A stretch of DNA of 64,000 nucleotides, from the NCBI RefSeq assembly GCF_001540865.1, contig NC_033635.1, forward strand, positions 1,822,916 through 1,886,915. The letters run 5' to 3'. A model generated the notes under the pieces. The model was not told the DNA's origin. It was given only the letters and a program-made list of their open reading frames with translations, and did not search any database. Position 1 is the first letter of the stretch. Every line of letters begins with the position of its first letter. This document shows positions 58,041 to 64,000 of the stretch, one piece after another. Both the position numbers and the translations under genes were made by a program. Source of the DNA: Ananas comosus. Lineage: Eukaryota > Streptophyta > Magnoliopsida > Poales > Bromeliaceae.

Positions 58041-61000
58041 ATGCCCCACGGGGACGATCTAGGGTTTCCCGCCCCCTCCGCCTCCGCCGCCGCCGCCGCC
58101 GCCGCCGTCCTCGTCGTCGTGCTCCTTGTGGCCGCGGCTCGCCGGAGGTGGCGGATCGCGGAGGCGAGGAAGGAGGAGGTGAGGCGGCTCGCGATCCTCG
58201 CAGCGGAGGAGGCGGAGGCCGCGCGCGCGGAGGAGGAGGCCGCCGCCGCCGCTGCGGCGAGTGCCGCGGTCGCCGGAGTCGCGGGGATACCGCAATCGCC
58301 GCCGCCTCCGCCGCCGACGCTGCCGCCGCAGCAGCAGCAGCAGATTTGCGCCGTGTGCTTCACCCCGACTACTAGGCGGTGCGCCCAATGCAAGGCCGTG
58401 AGATACTGGTCAGTGTGTTGTTGATCGTTTCGTATGTCGTAGGCTTTGTCTCTAAAAGTTAGAAGTTTGTTGTTCTATGGGATCTAACTCTGTGTGGTTT
58501 TAGTGAATTTTGCTAATGTTGCATTAGAATTTGTTGATTTGTGTACTTGGAAACTGAGGGATTTGGGTTGTTGTTCTTGGCTTTTAGCTGATTTGGTGAT
58601 CTCTTGTGCTATTGTTGATTTCATCTGGTATGCAATGTCACACAGTTTTGAATAGGCGATTATGATCTTTTTGTTGCATATCTTAGTATTACAAAACAGG
58701 AGAAAGGGGGTGGCGAAGGCTCATTTTTCTGTGGAAGCAAAACTAGTTCAGGATCTGAAGTTTTGGGAGCAAAATTGACAGTTTGAACTCGTTAGGGTCA
58801 GTGTAGGAGAAGCTATTTGAACAAAACATACACAGACATGGATCGGTTCTTGTATTAATTGGGAATTATTTCTTACATACAGAAATCATGAACTCTGAGA
58901 AGACTTTCTTGCTGCTGCTTTTTCTTTTTCTTTTTTCCCCCCTCGAGTCTAGCAACATCTGACATGGATGTACATGATGCACAGCTTCCGCTTTGATAAT
59001 CAGGAAAATTTTTATATGTAATTTTTATGCGCTGATGAAATGGAATACATTAGACATATCATGCTTTTGTGTACAACGATAAGATTGCATTAGATATGTG
59101 GTATACTTTACTTTGGCTTTCTGATTTATCTTCTAGATGTAAAACGTATATAGTGATGCATTCTTTTGTACCTATCAATGTGTGCATGAAAAAGATCACA
59201 GCTTGGATATGAAAATTGGTAATTTTGTCGCAAGTATACATAGAAGAATCAACTAACTTTTCAAGTGCAAACTACTCATACTATACACCTTGAATAATGC
59301 AGCTCTGGGAAATGCCAGATAATTCATTGGAGACAAGGCCATAAGGAAGAATGTCATCCTCTGCAAGTGAGCGACAAATGTAGCCAACAAGCATGTAAGT
59401 CCAGTTCGATAGCAGTGCAAGCTGAACAATCTGATGTACACAATGACAATTTCGCGTGTGAAGGAGAAGTACAGGAGAAGCCAGTTACCACATCCTTTGA
59501 GAGATCATCATCTGAATCTAACTTATCTTCTGAGTGTTTTAGTGATGATGATCTCATGGAGTCATCTGGAACAGAAAGCACCGATTCATCCTCGAATTCA
59601 TCATCGTCTAGTAGCTTCAGTGATTCTGGGTGTGTGGCAAAGCCAGATGGCGCTTTTGCATGTGAGGATCAAGATCGCCTTCATGGTGCTGAAATAAGAA
59701 AACTCTCTTTCCAAACTGCGGTTGATACTAGTGGGATGGAGGAAGCTGCTCCTTCCAAGTCTCCTGTAAAGAATACTAGTTCCTTAAATAAGGTTGAGCA
59801 GAAGGATACCTGCCATAGATCTAAAGAGCTTGAGACTGATGTCATCTCTCCTTTCTCTACCAAGTTCATGAGTTGTGACCGCCATTCCAAGGCAAAGCCT
59901 TCTGAAAATTTTAGTACATCTCATGATGAAGTGAGCGGTGCAACTGAGGCTCAAGGTTCTGGTAATGTTAATTTCGTTAAATCTCAAATCTCTCACAAAG
60001 CAGGTCATGTTTCTAGTGGGGGGAGCAATGATGTTCAGTTTCTGCCATCTAGAAAATCTTTAGCATCTTGTTCTTCTAATCATTGTAAGTCTTCCGCTGG
60101 TGGTGGGCACTCTGTATCCAACAATAGTGAAGCTTCTTCAAGATTTTCGGAGAATATAGTTTTAGAATCAAATGGAATGAAGAACTTGAAAACTTCTCTT
60201 GCGAGAGTTGTTCTGCAGTTAAAGCCTTCAAAAGTTTCAAAGCATCATTTGCCAGGGCTTGCAAATGATGTGCCCATGAAAAACAAGGTGAGTTATTGTT
60301 TCTTTTGATATTTCTTCCAATCAGCTATGTAGTTGACTTTTTGGAATTCAGTAGATTTATTCTATCCATTTTGTTTCTTATGTTTTCAGATGCTTTTTCC
60401 ATACGACTGCTTTGTTAAACTATATAGCTGTGATAAAGTGGAGATGCACCCTTTTGGTCTCACTAACTGTGGCAATAGGTAAAGTGTGATCATTTCATTG
60501 GTAAAGAGATTGATGGGAATCAAGTCATGCTCATAAGAGAAGGAATCTCTCTTGACTTTGGAACTCAACTATATAATGTTATATAAGGGGAAGCTTACAT
60601 GTGCTTTCTGGTCTTGAATAACCAACTCAAATAAATGTCTCCCTCCCCGGCCTAATTGTTTCTTTTCATTCACTGCAGCTGTTATGCCAATGCTGTGCTC
60701 CAGTGCTTGGCATTTACACGGCCACTTAATATTTATCTTCTTCAGGGACTTCACTCGAAATCATGCAAGTTTCCTCTTTCATTGTTTTCTTCGTTTTGTA
60801 ATTTTTTGGTTTTGGATGTCAGATTGTTGTTTAACAATTTTTTTCGTGGTTATAGGTCCAATGACAAAGTGGTGTTTTACATGTGAACTTGAAAGGCTCC
60901 TTTTAAAGGCAAAGCAAGGGCAGTCTGTGTTATCTCCTGCTAGCATAGTTTCCCAGATACACATCATTGGAAGCCATCTTGGTCATGGGAGAGAAGAAGA

Positions 61001-62953
61001 TGCCCATGAATTTCTAAGGTGATTTGAGCATCAAATTCACTGTTTAAAATGCTGCAAAATACTTTTAACTAAATTTAAAACACGAGGGAGCAGTTTCAGT
61101 TTGATTGGATTACCATTTATTGTTATAACGATATATTTTTTGACAGGTATGCAATTGATTCAATGCAATCTGTATGCCTCAAGGAAGCTGGAGCAAATGC
61201 AGTCGGAAAATCAGCTGATGAAACTACTCTTATACAGTTGACCTTTGGTGGTTACCTTCGATCAAAGGTTTTGTCCATGTCAATTTGTCTTTTGGTTACA
61301 TTATTCTTCCTCAACTTTGGATGAATTTCTCATTCTACTGAGAGTGATTTTAAATTGTTTCTAATTGGTTTATACAGATTAGGTGTATGAGGTGCCAAGA
61401 AAAATCAGAGCAACATGAGCGGATGATGGATCTTAGTGTGGAAATACATGGGGACATCAGAACCCTTGAAGAAGCTCTTGCACGATTCACAGCTACTGAA
61501 ATTTTGGATGGGGAAAATAAGTATAACTGTTCTAGGTTAGTTGTTTTATACCTTTTGTTCCGCAAGCATCCCATTATGGTAGTTTTGTATTCCTTCCACT
61601 GGGTAGCTTTTATGTGCACATTTTCATTATTACTCTTTCACAAACTTATATTTCGTAGACATCAGCAATCTCTCTCTGATGTCTCATATGTTCTACCAGA
61701 TGCAAATCATATGAGCGTGCGAGGAAGAAACTGACGATATTGGATGCCCCTAATATCCTTACTATTGCCTTGAAACGTTTCCAGGTAATTTTGCATTAGC
61801 GATGGCATTATGCTCACTATCTTTTATTGGCTTTGTCTATGGTTGTTCTACTTTGACTAATGTTTGCTTACGACAATTCCTTCATTATACTTTGCAGTCT
61901 GGTAAATTTGGCAAACTCAACAAAGCAGTTCAGTTCCCTGAGAACTTGAATTTAATACCTTACGTGAGTGGAACAGATGACAAATCCCCACTATACACGC
62001 TTTATGCGGTGCTCGTGCATTTGGATGTGATGAAGAATACTTTCTCTGGGCACTATGTATGCTATGTAAGAAGTACGCACGGTAAATGGTTCATGGCAGA
62101 TGATAGCACGGTATGCTATTTGCTTAAATTTTTCAGATCTGTAACTCCCATGTTCTTAATACAAGATGATATTGCTCTCTTTAGCAGGCAAAACCGCTAC
62201 GTCAATTTGTGGTTTTCAGTGAAAGGAACTACCATAAATCCTTGGAGTTTTATTCTTCATATTACTGTATATTGTGGCCTTCCTTATGTTAATTAAAAGT
62301 GTTACTTGCTGTTAGAAACAAAATAAAAGTTAAAAGAAGATCCTATAATTGTACTCATCATTTGTTTTTGTCTACAACGCTTACATAGAGATTCTAAAAC
62401 CAGTGGTGATTGTCTATGCAGGTAAAACCTGTGGAAGTTGATGTGGTCTTGTCTCAAAATGCTTACATGCTCCTATATGCCAGGTGAGCTTTAGTTCAAG
62501 CCCTAATTACGATCCAGCAATATACCTTCACATCTTCTTAGTATGGCAAATTATCTCTTCAGGTGCTTCCCACGTCCGCCAACCTTAATAAGAAATGCAA
62601 TATCGGCGGAACAATTGAAGGTAAAGAGGAGCGTAAGCAGGGAAAACATCAATTCAGGAACAAGTGCAGAGAAAGCAAGGTCGACTCCCATTCTCGAAAG
62701 GCCCAACTTGCCTGTTAAAAGCCCAATAAACCAAGCCCGGCACGTATGGCCTGTTTTAAATGAGAGAAATGAGTTTCCAAGGACCGATTCTTCTAGCGAC
62801 TGCTCTTCTCTTTTCAGCTTATCTGATGATAGTTCTTGGAGCACCGAGAGCACCAGAAACTCCACGAGCACTGAAGAGTTTTCTGACTACTTATTTGGAG
62901 AACCGGATCGGTGTTATTTGAATAGCCCTTTGAAGTTCTCAAAGGAAATCTGA
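58041..62953 (+). CDS. MYND-type ubiquitin carboxyl-terminal hydrolase (UBP15/16 group)
   Basis: Eleven exons (58041-58408, 59303-60287, 60390-60478, 60679-60764, 60856-61018, 61147-61267, 61378-61535, 61700-61784, 61898-62110, 62422-62483, 62563-62953) close in phase to 906 residues. A hydrophobic N-terminal segment (about 17-33) is followed by a charged Ala-rich helix and a MYND zinc finger (Cys103 to Cys140: CAVCFTP, CAQC, RYCSGKCQ, GHKEEC). A long Ser-rich linker follows, then the USP domain (about 474-776). The Cys box [18 protein letters not shown] places the nucleophile at Cys482. The His box is FSGHYVCYV (His737), with Asp at 753/754 in MADDS. CxxC pairs at 607/610 and 655/658 bind zinc in this family. 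It removes ubiquitin from proteins. UBP15 relatives promote organ and grain size. Intron 4 uses a GC donor. UBP15 and UBP16 cannot be separated here. Confidence 0.93.
60765..60855 (+). other. GC-AG intron in the UBP gene
   Basis: This 91 bp intron begins GCAAGT and ends ATAG. Only this non-canonical donor keeps the frame across [13 protein letters not shown]. The nearby GT at 60769 shifts it. GC-AG introns make up roughly one percent of plant introns. The donor otherwise fits the consensus. Confidence 0.8.
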
Positions 62954-63326
62954 GCTCAAGGATGTTAAATAAGATGGCCGGATGGAGCAACAGTTGGCAG
63001 GGATTTGTCCCGGTGTTTTGTAAGTAGACACCTAATGAGTTTAGGAAACTAACAGGGAAATGGAGTAGAGAGACTGACTCCGTTTAACCCATTTGAGGTG
63101 TATTCCAATGTGTTAATTGAGTTGTAGAGGGCAAACAGCTGAAACATTTTTGTTGGCAGATTTGCATTGTATAGGAGCAATAAGGATAGGCCTTGTTAAT
63201 GTATTATTCTGTTGCTTAATGGAAAGAAAATTGTAAGCTTTTAGTGAAAGGAGCAAATTGTGGTGTATCTTCTGCGTTGTAGGCTTGTGCGCGCAAGCGT
63301 TGGCGTGCCCGGTTGGACTACAACAA
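62954..63326. other. UBP gene 3' untranslated region
   Basis: The sequence immediately after the UBP stop contains no further exon and probably forms the 3' UTR. The poly(A) site was not determined. Confidence 0.5.
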
Positions 63327-63410
63327 TTTGAGACTAGAATATCTGTCGTATACGTGAACTCATCAAGTGCTTGATTAGCCACGTATACGACATGTATTCC
63401 AAGTCTCAAA
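63327..63410. repeat. 84-nt near-perfect palindrome
   Basis: The left arm (TTTGAGACT, then GTCGTATACGTG, then ATCAAG) pairs with the right arm (CTTGAT, CACGTATACGAC, AGTCTCAAA) over about 41 bp with few mismatches and almost no loop. It lies about 370 bases after the UBP stop codon. It could be a tiny foldback transposon, an inverted duplication, or a small-RNA hairpin within the 3' UTR. No function can be claimed. Confidence 0.85.
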
Positions 63411-64000
63411 CTTCAAACTGTTATTCTTGTCCGAGACCAATCTCATATAATTTGTCCTGCAGGCCTGTTGCTTCCTCGGCGAGTAATGAAGTTTTTTGCT
63501 TTCCGACAGTTCTCTAGCAGATTCAGTTTGCATTTTTTCTTAAAAAATGACTACTATTGTAAAACCCAAAAACTTTTCTTTTTCTTTTTTTTTCACTTTG
63601 GACTGATTATTTACAAACATCTTTATTCGCCTCGCTAATCTCTTACCTAGCGGGCGTTCATATCATGTGATCGTTTTCTCTCTCGGTCTACATGAAAGTG
63701 AATCACAGCCCTATCTCTTCTGACTGGATTGGGGTTGCTATTTCCAATTTCTGATTTCCAATTATTAATGTATTAGTCTTTCTGAGTTGGGACGATGAAA
63801 AGGAATGCCATTAAGTAAGATTAATAACTCAGGTTGGATAAATATTTGAATTCACAATGGTGGGCTTCAGTAAAATCCAAGTTCCGAGAGAGCGAGAACG
63901 AGAGAGATTACAATTCCTGCAGCATTAACAGCAGAAAATTGCTTGTACAGCAACCAATAGTATAGTTCACCAAATACAGCAACATCTTATTTCTTTTCTC
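63411..64000. other. Window end, nothing recognised
   Basis: About 590 bp of AT-rich sequence without recognisable gene or repeat. Confidence 0.5.

Noticed and set aside
58059..58388. Alternative frames overlapping the UBP first exon
   Set aside because: They are GC-rich shadows. Only the 58041 frame encodes the MYND cysteines and splices in phase to the next exon.
1..64000. CRISPR arrays, operons, riboswitches or a novel defence-like gene cluster
   Set aside because: No spaced direct repeats, no prokaryotic gene arrangement and no cluster of functionally linked unknown genes were found. The context is a plant nuclear chromosome.

Overview
This 64 kb window is nuclear DNA from a flowering plant. 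All protein genes have plant-type families and spliced GT-AG introns, and the intergenic DNA is AT-rich and full of small non-autonomous transposons. The very GC-rich intronless aspartyl protease and the GC-rich first exons suggest a monocot, possibly a commelinid such as pineapple. That species-level guess is inference only. No bacterial genes, rRNA, tRNA or CRISPR were seen. A 17-base N run (38789-38805) marks an assembly gap.

Nine protein-coding genes were reconstructed by hand from splice sites and reading frame. They are: a berberine-bridge-enzyme-like FAD oxidase (+, 7598-9612); an EMB514/DOMINO1-like nucleolar protein (-, 10219-12208); CutA (+, 12587-15146); the SEC12-like/PHF1 WD40 protein (-, 18961-22606); the ribosome-biogenesis protein URB2/NPA2 (+, 24959-33664); a conserved plant protein of unknown function cut by the gap (-, 34722 to >38788); an AED3-type aspartyl protease (-, 41512-42831); the 37-residue oligosaccharyltransferase subunit OST4 (-, 47912-48025); and a MYND-finger ubiquitin protease of the UBP15/16 type (+, 58041-62953). 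Reading phase closes exactly across every junction in the multi-exon models. EMB514 and CutA are divergent and share a 378 bp promoter interval. CutA/PHF1 and URB2/unknown gene are convergent pairs. The genes are housekeeping or secretory functions and form no pathway together, although URB2 and EMB514 are both nucleolar.

The rest is a dense record of transposition. A Helitron family has three recognisable copies: 107-1604, itself split by a MITE; 3830-4282; and about 15436-18189. The last copy carries exon-intron fragments of a myosin, an ent-kaurene-synthase-like terpene synthase and at least one further gene. A ~690 bp Tourist/PIF-Harbinger-like MITE with GGGTGCGTTTGGTTCG ends is present five times, three of them within 4.4 kb (44724-49128), with 3 bp target duplications. 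There are also a hAT-type element with an 8 bp duplication, a Mutator-like element, a foldback element, two other TAA-flanked MITEs and four tRNA-derived SINE copies, one with a perfect 15 bp duplication.

I found no convincing undescribed multi-gene system. The most unusual objects are the gene-capturing Helitron, the nested Helitron/MITE, an 84-nt near-perfect palindrome downstream of the UBP gene (63327-63410), and a GC-AG intron in the catalytic region of the UBP gene.
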